NCBI GenBank assembly: GCA_017621815.1
Contig: JAGASK010000004.1
Span: 1-50,693 of the forward strand
Source of the DNA: Lachnospiraceae bacterium
GTDB taxonomy: Bacteria; Bacillota; Clostridia; Lachnospirales; Lachnospiraceae
DNA: 50,693 nt
Direction: 5' to 3'
Both the position numbers and the translations under genes were made by a program. Each line of letters starts with the position of its first letter. Position 1 is the first letter of the stretch. The notes below the pieces were generated by a model. It was not told where the DNA came from and made no database searches. It worked only from the letters and a program-made list of their open reading frames with translations. Shown in pieces: positions 43,853-50,693 of this stretch.

Positions 43853-45064
43853 CTATGGTTCCATCGGAAGAATAATATTATCAGGCAATGCTCCATAACT
43901 GCCGTTTGTATCAATTAAATACAGACGGGGATAAATGTCGTCTTCCATATTATATCCAATGGAATAGATATAACCGTTTGACAGAGTAAAAATATAATAG
44001 ATATATCCGTTTTCAACATATCCGCTGTCGTCAGTACGATATTCACAGATGCTTTCCACAATAGAAATATCCGGGTCAAGAAGACCGGTAAGTATAGCTT
44101 TTGCAGTTTCATAATGAGAGTAAAAAAGCTGTTCATCCGCAGGTGCTGACGTCCCCTGATATGCAGCATAATTTTTCCCGTTCAGGATAAAAGTAACACA
44201 AGTCAGTATTCCAGTTTCCCGGCTGATGCTGACCAGGTAGGATTCCGCATCGCCTGCTTTGAAGGTAATAAGATATTCACCATACCCTTCGCCGGAAGTG
44301 CCGTTGCCGAACCAGAATTCAATGGACTTTTCCATAGAGCTGCAGTCCTTATTCAGTATTTTTTCCAGATAAGAAGAAGCGGCTGCAATAGCTGTTTCCT
44401 CAGAAAGATCATTTTCATCCGGGTGTGGGTTTGCTTCATATTCTTTTTGGTTATTCAGAATTTCCTGTGCTTCCGCAGTCTGGCTGGTAGCATAATCGAG
44501 TTTATGCACAAAGTCAATCATTTGAAGTAATTCTTCATCGGTTAAGGTTCTTTCAGGAAGATAGCATTTGTAGCTGCTGGTCTCGTATAAAGGATATTCA
44601 GTTGTTGTGGAATCCTGTATTTTTTCAACAACAGGCAGGTCATGCTCGGGAAAAAGTCCTTCATTTTCATATTTCTCAAATAAATCATTATACCGTATAA
44701 GCTCTTCCTCCGATAATTCCCTTGAATATGTCAGGGCTTCTACATTGTGTGCGGCAGTCATATTATTCTGGTCGGAAGCTTCCATGTAGCTTTCAAGTTC
44801 TTCATTGCTCATTTGCAGCATCCGTTCCTTTACATAGCTGCCAAGCTTTGCACAGACCGGCATGGAAATCATTATGATTGCAGCAAGGGAGCAGACGGCT
44901 GCACATGCCCTGAATAAGGAAAAAGGAGTTTGCCCTTTGGTAACCCCAACAGGTTTGTCCTTTAAATTTTTAAGCAGGCTGTCAATGCGTTCATAATATT
45001 CTATACTGACAGGACATTTTGACTTTTTTGCCAGTTTTATAATTTCCTTATCGAATTTATTCAT
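43853..45064 (-). CDS. Membrane anti-sigma-like protein with large extracellular domain
   Basis: This 403-residue protein starts with a short basic cytoplasmic part (about 45 residues), one membrane helix (about 47-70) and an acidic extracellular region of about 330 residues with no enzyme motif. It is encoded directly behind an ECF sigma gene, in the position and topology of a cognate anti-sigma factor, though no classical zinc anti-sigma motif is visible. GGAAAGG lies 9 bp before the ATG at 45064. The ATG at 45073 overlapping the sigma stop is an alternative that would add three residues. Confidence 0.65.
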   Translation of the reverse strand: MNKFDKEIIKLAKKSKCPVSIEYYERIDSLLKNLKDKPVGVTKGQTPFSLFRACAAVCSLAAIIMISMPVCAKLGSYVKERMLQMSNEELESYMEASDQNNMTAAHNVEALTYSRELSEEELIRYNDLFEKYENEGLFPEHDLPVVEKIQDSTTTEYPLYETSSYKCYLPERTLTDEELLQMIDFVHKLDYATSQTAEAQEILNNQKEYEANPHPDENDLSEETAIAAASSYLEKILNKDCSSMEKSIEFWFGNGTSGEGYGEYLITFKAGDAESYLVSISRETGILTCVTFILNGKNYAAYQGTSAPADEQLFYSHYETAKAILTGLLDPDISIVESICEYRTDDSGYVENGYIYYIFTLSNGYIYSIGYNMEDDIYPRLYLIDTNGSYGALPDNIILPMEP

Positions 45065-45069
45065 AATCT

Positions 45070-45576
45070 TCATCCTTTCCAATGATTTTCTTCCAGAAAC
45101 TTTTTTAATTCCGCCCGGGCTCTGAACAGCCTTGATTTTACTGTCCCTTCTGACAGATTAAGTATTTTTGCAATTTCCCTTATGTGGAACTGTTCAAAAT
45201 AGTAGAGAATGATTATTTCTTTATAGATGTCCTCCAATTGATATATATATTCTAATAAATCGGAGGAAGTACCGTTATCTGATTCTGATACACGATTTTC
45301 AAATTTTGAAAAATCATCCACTAATTCGATTCGTTTTCTCTTTCTTAAGCAGGTTTTGCTTTCATTGACAAGAATTTGAAACAGCCAGGCTTTCATTTTT
45401 TTTGTATTTCTCAATTCATATAGATGGCTGTATGCTTTCAATATGCTTTCACTGACCACATCCTCGGCATCTTCCTTATTTAAAACAATGGAATATGCCA
45501 GCCGGAACATGGCGGTTTTATTTACATCTACAGTTTCAATGAAGATGCTGTTAAGGCTTTGTTTTTTACGGTTCAT
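45070..45576 (-). CDS. ECF sigma-70 family RNA polymerase sigma factor
   Basis: This 168-residue sigma factor contains region 2 (MFRLAYSIVLNKEDAEDVVSES and the WLFQILVNES segment) and region 4 (IIILYYFEQFHIREIAKIL then LSEGTVKSRLFRARAELKKF). It lacks regions 1 and 3, as ECF sigmas do. GGGAGG lies upstream of the ATG at 45576. The minus-strand promoter at 45620-45646 has the ECF layout, suggesting it transcribes its own operon. The stop lies 5 bp from the anti-sigma-like gene start. Confidence 0.92.
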   Translation of the reverse strand: MNRKKQSLNSIFIETVDVNKTAMFRLAYSIVLNKEDAEDVVSESILKAYSHLYELRNTKKMKAWLFQILVNESKTCLRKRKRIELVDDFSKFENRVSESDNGTSSDLLEYIYQLEDIYKEIIILYYFEQFHIREIAKILNLSEGTVKSRLFRARAELKKFLEENHWKG

Positions 45577-45619
45577 GATTCCTCCCTCGCTTATTCTTAT
45601 TAAGTCGACTCATAAATAA

Positions 45620-45646
45620 GACGGTTGAAAAAGGTGAATGGTTCCC
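45620..45646 (-). promoter_or_regulatory. ECF-type promoter of the sigma/anti-sigma operon
   Basis: On the minus strand, GGGAACC (45646-45640) is followed after exactly 16 bp by CGTC (45623-45620). This matches the general ECF promoter layout (GGAAC-type -35, CGTC-type -10). The sigma start codon is about 44 bp downstream, which fits autoregulation. Confidence 0.65.
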
Positions 45647-45669
45647 GTCAGCTAAAATTTATGGAAGGC

Positions 45670-45699
45670 TTGGCATAAAGGACAGATTCATGTTATTAT
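45670..45699 (+). promoter_or_regulatory. Promoter candidate for cmk-ispH-S1
   Basis: TTGGCA (45670-45675) and TATTAT (45694-45699) are 18 bp apart; TATAAT at 45697-45702 overlaps but is badly spaced from that -35. It lies about 34 bp before the cmk start. Confidence 0.45.
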
Positions 45700-45732
45700 A
45701 ATACAAATGCGAAAGTAAAGGATGGAAATCAT

Positions 45733-46389
45733 ATGAGTTATCAGATTGCAATAGACGGTCCTGCAGGAGCGGGAAAAAGCACCATAGCAAAAAAGGTGGC
45801 TGAAACAAAAAAATTTATTTACGTGGATACGGGGGCAATGTATCGGGCAATGGCTTACTTTATGCTTATAAATAAGGTAAATCCTGCAGATGCTTCCACT
45901 ATTGAAGCAAAATGCACACAGGCTGATATTACCATCAGTTACGAAAACGGAGAACAGGTGGTATTGCTGAACGGGGAAAACGTGAATGCGCATCTTCGTA
46001 CGGAAGAAGTGGGAAACATGGCTTCCGTTACCAGTAAAAATCCCAGAGTGAGGGAAAGGCTTACCGTACTTCAAAAAGAACTGGCAGAAAAAAATGATGT
46101 TGTTATGGATGGAAGGGATATCGGCACCTGTGTTTTGCCAAATGCCGATGTAAAGGTATACCTGACAGCCAGTGCCGGAGTGCGTGCAAAGCGCAGATAT
46201 GATGAGCTGGCAGCGAAAGGAGAAAATTGCGATATTGCTAAAATAGAAGAGGATATTGTAAAGCGTGATGAGCAGGACATGAACAGGGAGATAGCACCGC
46301 TGAAACAGACAGAAGATGCAGTTCTTATTGATTCCTCCTGCATGACGGTTGAAGAAGTGGTGCAGGCAATTCTGGAGCTTTGCAAATAG
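45733..46389 (+). CDS. cmk: Cytidylate kinase
   Basis: Cmk phosphorylates CMP and dCMP with ATP. The 218-residue protein has the P-loop GPAGAGKST at residues 9-17, the CMP-binding VDTGAMYRAM and MDGRDIGTCVLP motifs, and the LID region with KRRYDEL. The length is standard. GGATGG precedes the ATG. ispH and an S1-domain gene follow on the same strand, a frequent arrangement in clostridia. Confidence 0.96.
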   Translation: MSYQIAIDGPAGAGKSTIAKKVAETKKFIYVDTGAMYRAMAYFMLINKVNPADASTIEAKCTQADITISYENGEQVVLLNGENVNAHLRTEEVGNMASVTSKNPRVRERLTVLQKELAEKNDVVMDGRDIGTCVLPNADVKVYLTASAGVRAKRRYDELAAKGENCDIAKIEEDIVKRDEQDMNREIAPLKQTEDAVLIDSSCMTVEEVVQAILELCK

Positions 46390-46426
46390 TTTTGACAAGT
46401 ATGAAAGAAAAAGGCGGAAGGATATA

Positions 46427-47275
46427 ATGGAGGTTATTCTTGCAACGAGCGCGGGTTTTTGCTTTGGCGTAAAGCGTGCGGTGGAAAAGGTTTATGAGCA
46501 GACAGGCTCCGGTAAAAAAATTTATACTTACGGTCCTATTATTCATAATGAAGAAGTGGTAAAGGATCTTTCGGAAAAAGGCGTTGCAGTGCTTGAGACA
46601 GAGGCGGAACTGCAAGCTTTGAAGGAAGGAACGGTTGTGATACGCTCTCACGGTGTTCCCAGAAGAATTTATGATTTAATAGAAGAAAAGGGACTGGAAT
46701 GCGTGGATGCTACCTGTCCTTTTGTAAAGCGTATTCATAATATTGTGGCAAAAGAAAGTGAAAACGGAAAAAAAATTATTATCATAGGAAATTCGGGGCA
46801 TCCGGAAGTGGAAGGCATTATGGGTTGGTCAGGGACGCCTGCGGTGGTAGTGGAATCGGTACAGGAAGCAGAAGAATTTGTATGTGATAAGGGTGAATCT
46901 TTGTGTATTGTTTCCCAAACGACATTTAACTACAACAAATTTAAAGAATTAGTTGAAATTTTTCAGAAAAAAGGTTACAATGTTACTGTTGTTAATACTA
47001 TCTGTAATGCAACGGAAGAAAGACAGACCCAGGCACGTGAGATAGCGGCCAGGGTTGATGCGATGATAGTAATAGGTGGAAAGCATAGTTCCAATACGCG
47101 GAAGCTATATGAAATCTGTAAGGAGAAATGTGCAGCCACATATTTTATACAGACACTGGATGACTTGCATTTAGAACTGCCTAAAACTGCTGCTCTGGTG
47201 GGTATTACTGCGGGGGCTTCCACCCCCAACAATATAATCGAGGAGGTTCAAAATTATGTCAGAATTAACTTTTGA
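46427..47275 (+). CDS. ispH: 4-hydroxy-3-methylbut-2-enyl diphosphate reductase
   Basis: IspH makes IPP and DMAPP in the last step of the MEP isoprenoid pathway, using a [4Fe-4S] cluster. The cluster cysteines are visible at Cys12 (AGFCFGV), Cys97 (DATCPFV) and Cys193 (NTICNATEERQ). The 282-residue length is normal. GGAAGG about 6 bp upstream supports the ATG at 46427; the frame is open further upstream but would overlap cmk. The 3' end overlaps the S1 gene by 20 bp. In some Firmicutes IspH and the S1 protein are fused; here they are separate, overlapping genes. Confidence 0.95.
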   Translation: MEVILATSAGFCFGVKRAVEKVYEQTGSGKKIYTYGPIIHNEEVVKDLSEKGVAVLETEAELQALKEGTVVIRSHGVPRRIYDLIEEKGLECVDATCPFVKRIHNIVAKESENGKKIIIIGNSGHPEVEGIMGWSGTPAVVVESVQEAEEFVCDKGESLCIVSQTTFNYNKFKELVEIFQKKGYNVTVVNTICNATEERQTQAREIAARVDAMIVIGGKHSSNTRKLYEICKEKCAATYFIQTLDDLHLELPKTAALVGITAGASTPNNIIEEVQNYVRINF

Positions 47276-48404
47276 ACAAATGTTGGAAGAATCATTAAAG
47301 ACAATACATACAGGAGAGGTAGTTGAAGGTACAGTCATTGATGTTAAGCCTGAAGAAATCATTCTTAACATCGGCTACAAGTCAGATGGTATATTGACAA
47401 GAAATGAATATACCAATGAACCTAATGTAGACTTAACCACTGTAGCGAAGCCGGGCGATACCATGGAAGTAAAAGTCCTGAAGGTAAACGACGGTGAAGG
47501 ACAGGTTCTCTTAACTTACAAGAGACTGGCTGCAGACAGAGGCAACAAGAGAATTGAAGAAGCTTTCAATAACAAAGAAGTCTTAACGGCAAAAGTATCA
47601 CAGGTACTTGACGGTGGCTTAAGTGTAGTAGTAGATGAAGTAAGAATCTTTATTCCTGCAAGTCTTGTATCAGATGTATATGAAAAAGATCTTACCAAGT
47701 ATGCAGGACAGGAAATTCAATTTGTAATCAGTGAATATAATCCTAAGAGAAGAAGATATATTGGTGACCGCAGACAGCTTCTTGCTGCTGAAAAGGCAGA
47801 AAAGCAGAAAAAGCTTCTTGAGAGCATTCAGGTTGGTGATGTGGTAGAAGGAACTGTTAAGAATGTAACAGACTTCGGCGCATTTATCGATATCGGAGGC
47901 GCTGACGGATTACTGCATATTTCCGAAATGTCATGGGGACGTGTGGAAAATCCCAGGAAAGTATTTAAAGTCGGCGATAAGGTAAAAACATTTATCAAAG
48001 AAATCAGCGGAATCAAGATTGCACTCAGCCTTAAATTTGAAGATGCAAATCCCTGGAAGGATGCAGCAGAGAAATATGCTGTCGGAAATGAAGTGACAGG
48101 AAAGGTTGCAAGAATGACAGACTTCGGCGCATTTATAGAGTTAGAGCCCGGCGTTGATGCACTTCTTCATGTATCACAGATTTCCAAGGAACATATTGAA
48201 AAGCCTGCTGATGTACTTAAGGTTGGTGAAGAAGTTACTGCTAAGGTAGTTGACTTCAATGAAGCAGATAAGAAAATAAGCTTAAGCATCAAAGCATTAT
48301 TAGCTCCTGAACCTGTAGAAGAAGTTGAGGAAGAAGCAGCTGTAGAAGATGCAGATGTTGTTCCTGTTGATATTGATGCTGTAATTGCCAGTGAAGAAGA
48401 GTAA
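47256..48404 (+). CDS. S1 RNA-binding domain protein, ribosomal protein S1 homologue
   Basis: This 382-residue protein has four S1 domains at about 17-92, 106-172, 190-260 and 275-345. The third and fourth carry the strong signature TDFGAFIDIGGADGLLHISEMSWG or TDFGAFIELEPGVDALLHVSQ. The acidic tail (EEVEEEAAVEDAD) is typical. Low-GC S1 homologues are shorter than the six-domain E. coli protein and their ribosome role is less clear. The start lies inside ispH, with GAGGAGG upstream, so the two are probably translationally coupled. Confidence 0.9.
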   Translation: MSELTFEQMLEESLKTIHTGEVVEGTVIDVKPEEIILNIGYKSDGILTRNEYTNEPNVDLTTVAKPGDTMEVKVLKVNDGEGQVLLTYKRLAADRGNKRIEEAFNNKEVLTAKVSQVLDGGLSVVVDEVRIFIPASLVSDVYEKDLTKYAGQEIQFVISEYNPKRRRYIGDRRQLLAAEKAEKQKKLLESIQVGDVVEGTVKNVTDFGAFIDIGGADGLLHISEMSWGRVENPRKVFKVGDKVKTFIKEISGIKIALSLKFEDANPWKDAAEKYAVGNEVTGKVARMTDFGAFIELEPGVDALLHVSQISKEHIEKPADVLKVGEEVTAKVVDFNEADKKISLSIKALLAPEPVEEVEEEAAVEDADVVPVDIDAVIASEEE

Positions 48405-48480
48405 TCGGATAAAAAATTAAATAATTAAGGACATTGTTATAGAAAGCACATGCTGCGGATTCTCTAATGTCATGTATTTT

Positions 48481-48512
48481 AACAGGAAGTGCGAAAACGT
48501 ACTTCCTGTTGT
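48481..48512 (+). terminator. Hairpin behind the S1 gene
   Basis: AACAGGAAGTGCG (48481-48493) pairs with CGTACTTCCTGTT (48498-48510) with one G-T wobble and an AAAA loop. The T-run behind it is weak (GTTAT). It lies in the gap between the S1 and CheR genes and may terminate or attenuate. Confidence 0.55.
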
Positions 48513-48546
48513 TATAAATAAGAAAATAATCAGGAAGGTGATTCTC

Positions 48547-49329
48547 ATGGCTTACGATTATGAAAAGTTTAAAAGCGTAGTGTTTCAGCTTACTAAAATA
48601 GATTTAAATGCGTATAAAGAACGCCAGATGAAAAGAAGAATCGATTCTCTTATTGCCAAACATGGATATAAGGGATATGAAGATTATGTGGGTGCCCTTA
48701 AAACTGACAAAGCAAGATTTGAAGAATTCGTTACTTATCTGACGATTAATGTTTCTGAATTTTACAGAAATCCGGATCAATGGGCATTGATGGACAAGGA
48801 GATTATTCCGGAACTGATTAATAAGTTCGGCAAGAATCTTAAGATATGGAGTGCAGCCTGTTCAACGGGGGATGAGCCATATTCTCTGGTTATGGCATTA
48901 TCAAAGCATATTCCTCTTAATATGATACATATTACTGCCACCGATCTGGATAAGCAGGTAATTGCAAAGGCTAAGGTAGGTCTTTATAATGAAAAGAGTA
49001 TTGCGAGCGTTCCGGATGATCTTAAAAAGAAATACTTTACCAAAGTAGGCCCTTCCTACCAAATTTCTGATGAGATTAAGTCCAGGGTGGAATTTAAGGA
49101 ACACAATCTTCTGGATAATAATTATGCGACAGGTTTTCATATGATTGTATGCAGAAATGTGCTGATTTACTTTACAGAAGAGGCGAAGGATGATGTGTTC
49201 AGGAAGTTTTATTCCTCTCTTGCACCGGGCGGCATTCTTTTTATTGGAAGCACGGAGCAGATTATTAATCACAGAGAGATGGGATATGAAAGAAAGAACT
49301 CCTTTTACTATGAGAAGCCTAAAAAATAA
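48547..49329 (+). CDS. cheR: CheR-type chemotaxis protein methyltransferase
   Basis: CheR methylates glutamates on chemoreceptors using S-adenosylmethionine. The 260-residue protein has the N-terminal helical CheR domain (KERQMKRRIDSLIAKHGYKGYEDY) and the methyltransferase fold, with FYRNPDQW, WSAACSTGDEPYSL (SAM binding), ITATDLD and MIVCRNVLIYF. AGGAAGG before the ATG at 48547 sets the start. It is isolated here, without other chemotaxis genes, so receptor methylation is inferred from family only. Confidence 0.9.
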   Translation: MAYDYEKFKSVVFQLTKIDLNAYKERQMKRRIDSLIAKHGYKGYEDYVGALKTDKARFEEFVTYLTINVSEFYRNPDQWALMDKEIIPELINKFGKNLKIWSAACSTGDEPYSLVMALSKHIPLNMIHITATDLDKQVIAKAKVGLYNEKSIASVPDDLKKKYFTKVGPSYQISDEIKSRVEFKEHNLLDNNYATGFHMIVCRNVLIYFTEEAKDDVFRKFYSSLAPGGILFIGSTEQIINHREMGYERKNSFYYEKPKK

Positions 49330-49351
49330 AGAATAGTAATTCAGTGAAAAC

Positions 49352-49369
49352 GTGCGCCGCTGGGCGCAC
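49352..49369. other. GC-rich hairpin after cheR
   Basis: GTGCGCC (49352-49358) pairs perfectly with GGCGCAC (49363-49369) around a 4-nt loop. It has no T-run and lies just ahead of the bidirectional terminator. Confidence 0.6.
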
Positions 49370-49373
49370 ATGG

Positions 49374-49407
49374 AAAACGGGCCGTGAAAATTCATGACCC
49401 GTTTTAA
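49374..49407. terminator. Bidirectional terminator between cheR and the exonuclease gene
   Basis: AAAACGGG (49374-49381) pairs with CCCGTTTT (49398-49405), with further pairing of GTGAA and TTCAT inside. A and T runs on both sides allow termination of both convergent genes. Confidence 0.75.
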
Positions 49408-49426
49408 TATATTATCGATATAAGTT

Positions 49427-50530
49427 TTATGGCTGCATAGCCATGACATTCAGCACATGGCTGGCATAATCGGAAAATAACTGCCGGTCTTTTTTGATGT
49501 CATCCGTCAGTTCAAAAAACAGTTCATTGCTCTTATATTCCCGTTTAAAGAAAGGCTCAACCATAATTTTCCACTGCGGCAGATAGCTTGAAAATTTTCT
49601 GGTATAGCAGGTAGAGGCAATGGCCTGTTCCCGATATTCCTTATCCACGAAAGAAGCAATCGATTTATGTATGGCAGTATCCTCTGTGGGAAGATAGTAA
49701 TAGTCCTTGAAGTTGGCATAAAAATATTTCAATTCTTCCTCATAAATAGGAATGATTAAGGTGCCTTCATGCCCTTCTCCCTTAAAGTGACAGCCCTTTG
49801 CCATGGCAGTAACAGCAACCGGCAAAGAGGAAGAGAAGACCAGCTTCATCAGCAGTTCCTTACGGGGGATGCCGTGGATGTCATTATAATAATTAGCCTG
49901 TACCTTGCGGGCTTTCAGGCTGTTGTTAAACATGTCGTAATAGGACAGGATAGGCAGGACTTCAAGCATACCCTTCATATCATCTGCATTATGTAAAAGA
50001 AGGATATGATATAAATTATAATCGTGGGAAGTAAGATAATCCTTATAAACGTTAATCAATTCACCGCCTGTATAGGTATCCTCCCTTTCAATGCCGAGAA
50101 AATATTCTATGGTTTTCAGCTTACAGTTAGGAAGCTTCAAAAAGTTTTTGTAGGGTGCAATCCGCTTATAAATATCAATTCCCTCAAAACCGTTAAAGTT
50201 GTAGGGAAAGTTGTATAAGGCCGCTTTTTGCTTCAAATAAGGAAGGTCAAAAGTATTTCCGTTATAATGAAGTAAATATGAGAAATTCTTTGAAAAGGTA
50301 AAAAATGCCTTCAGCAGTTCGGGTTCTTCTTCCGAGGATTGTGCAAACCACTGCTTAATATGCCAGTTTCCTTCACTGTAAAAGGCGCACCCGATTAAAT
50401 ATAGCTGGGACTTTGCGGCAGAAAAGCCGGTAGTTTCTATATCCAGGAATAGAACCTGTTCCAGGGGAGCCAACCGCTCTATCGGGTATTTTAAAGTAAA
50501 GTTATTTAAAATAATTTCTTCTATCTTCAT
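49427..50530 (-). CDS. YprB-like ribonuclease H-like exonuclease
   Basis: This 367-residue protein has a DEDD-type exonuclease fold of the YprB/RNase_H_2 family. Catalytic acids lie in FLDIETTGF (Asp30, Glu32), and LLHYNGNTFDLPYL and HNADDM carry the later motifs. The C-terminal 150 residues are family-specific. No enzymatic role is established for YprB that I know of; processing of nucleic-acid 3' ends is inferred. GGAGG about 6 bp before the ATG at 50530 gives the start. It converges on cheR. Confidence 0.82.
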   Translation of the reverse strand: MKIEEIILNNFTLKYPIERLAPLEQVLFLDIETTGFSAAKSQLYLIGCAFYSEGNWHIKQWFAQSSEEEPELLKAFFTFSKNFSYLLHYNGNTFDLPYLKQKAALYNFPYNFNGFEGIDIYKRIAPYKNFLKLPNCKLKTIEYFLGIEREDTYTGGELINVYKDYLTSHDYNLYHILLLHNADDMKGMLEVLPILSYYDMFNNSLKARKVQANYYNDIHGIPRKELLMKLVFSSSLPVAVTAMAKGCHFKGEGHEGTLIIPIYEEELKYFYANFKDYYYLPTEDTAIHKSIASFVDKEYREQAIASTCYTRKFSSYLPQWKIMVEPFFKREYKSNELFFELTDDIKKDRQLFSDYASHVLNVMAMQP

Positions 50531-50637
50531 AGGAGCCTCCTTTACTTAATCTAGTGTAGCATACTTTTTAAAATTACTGTAGTATTTTCGACAAAAAAGT
50601 CGTTACATTTCTGTATGGCTGAATTGTAAAAGTCAGG

Positions 50638-50666
50638 TTGTAAATCTGACAAAAAAATAGTATATT
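50638..50666 (+). promoter_or_regulatory. Plus-strand promoter at the right edge
   Basis: TTGTAA (50638-50643) and TATATT (50661-50666) are exactly 17 bp apart, pointing out of the window. A GTCAG...CTGAC inverted repeat (50632-50650) overlaps the -35 and may be an operator. The gene served lies beyond 50693. Confidence 0.5.
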
Positions 50667-50693
50667 TATAAGAATAAGAGAGTATTTTTATCA

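Overview
The window looks like a chromosomal segment of a low-to-moderate GC Gram-positive anaerobe of the Clostridia, most likely a gut Lachnospiraceae. The reasons are the single-chain dimeric-type glycyl-tRNA synthetase, the small basic S21, the flavoprotein-cmk-ispH-S1 gene set, several LxxC lipoproteins, the Na+ decarboxylase cluster and a large glycan operon with no ABC ATPase. The species cannot be named from the sequence. I see no rRNA, tRNA, CRISPR array, insertion sequence or phage genes.

Positions 1-13037 are mostly housekeeping. They hold a small lipoprotein, glyS, alaS, rpsU with its own promoter, leader and terminator, a CmpB-type membrane protein, a D,D-carboxypeptidase, a membrane-anchored metallophosphoesterase behind a highly structured spacer (7506-7662), deoC, scpA-scpB, a second D,D-carboxypeptidase and an asparaginase. 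Positions 13199-18443 carry a five-gene biotin-dependent Na+ carboxyltransferase/decarboxylase operon. It combines a 12S/MmdA-like transferase, an enlarged OadG-like lipoprotein, a biotin carrier, the OadB Na+ pump and a 5S/OadA-like transferase. A NYN-LOTUS RNA-binding protein follows (18643-19569).

Positions 19855-39994 are the accessory heart of the window: fifteen genes on one strand, almost without gaps. They start at a TTGACA promoter with a TTGTATA/TATACAA palindrome just upstream and end with a LacI-type regulator. The genes encode a GH26 lipoprotein with a CBM35-like domain, a GH5 lipoprotein, two solute-binding proteins (one a roughly 1000-residue fusion with beta-sandwich modules), four MalF/MalG-type permeases, two DUF624 proteins, a membrane-anchored NHL-repeat/TPR protein, a YIP1-family protein, a large DUF5696-type ectoprotein and a lipoprotein with three near-identical modules. 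The simplest reading is a beta-mannan or beta-glucan capture, cleavage and oligosaccharide import system. No ATP-binding subunit is encoded, so a shared MsmX-type ATPase elsewhere must be assumed. The NHL-YIP1-DUF5696 block has no assigned biochemical role that I know of and is the best candidate here for an undescribed machine.

Positions 40089-50693 return to cell-envelope and core functions: a Zn amidase, TetR and RpiR regulators, a BaiN/HI0933 flavoprotein, an ECF sigma factor with a cognate membrane anti-sigma-like protein on the minus strand behind a textbook ECF promoter, then cmk, ispH, an S1-domain protein, CheR and a YprB-like exonuclease. A promoter at the right edge points to another plus-strand gene outside the window.
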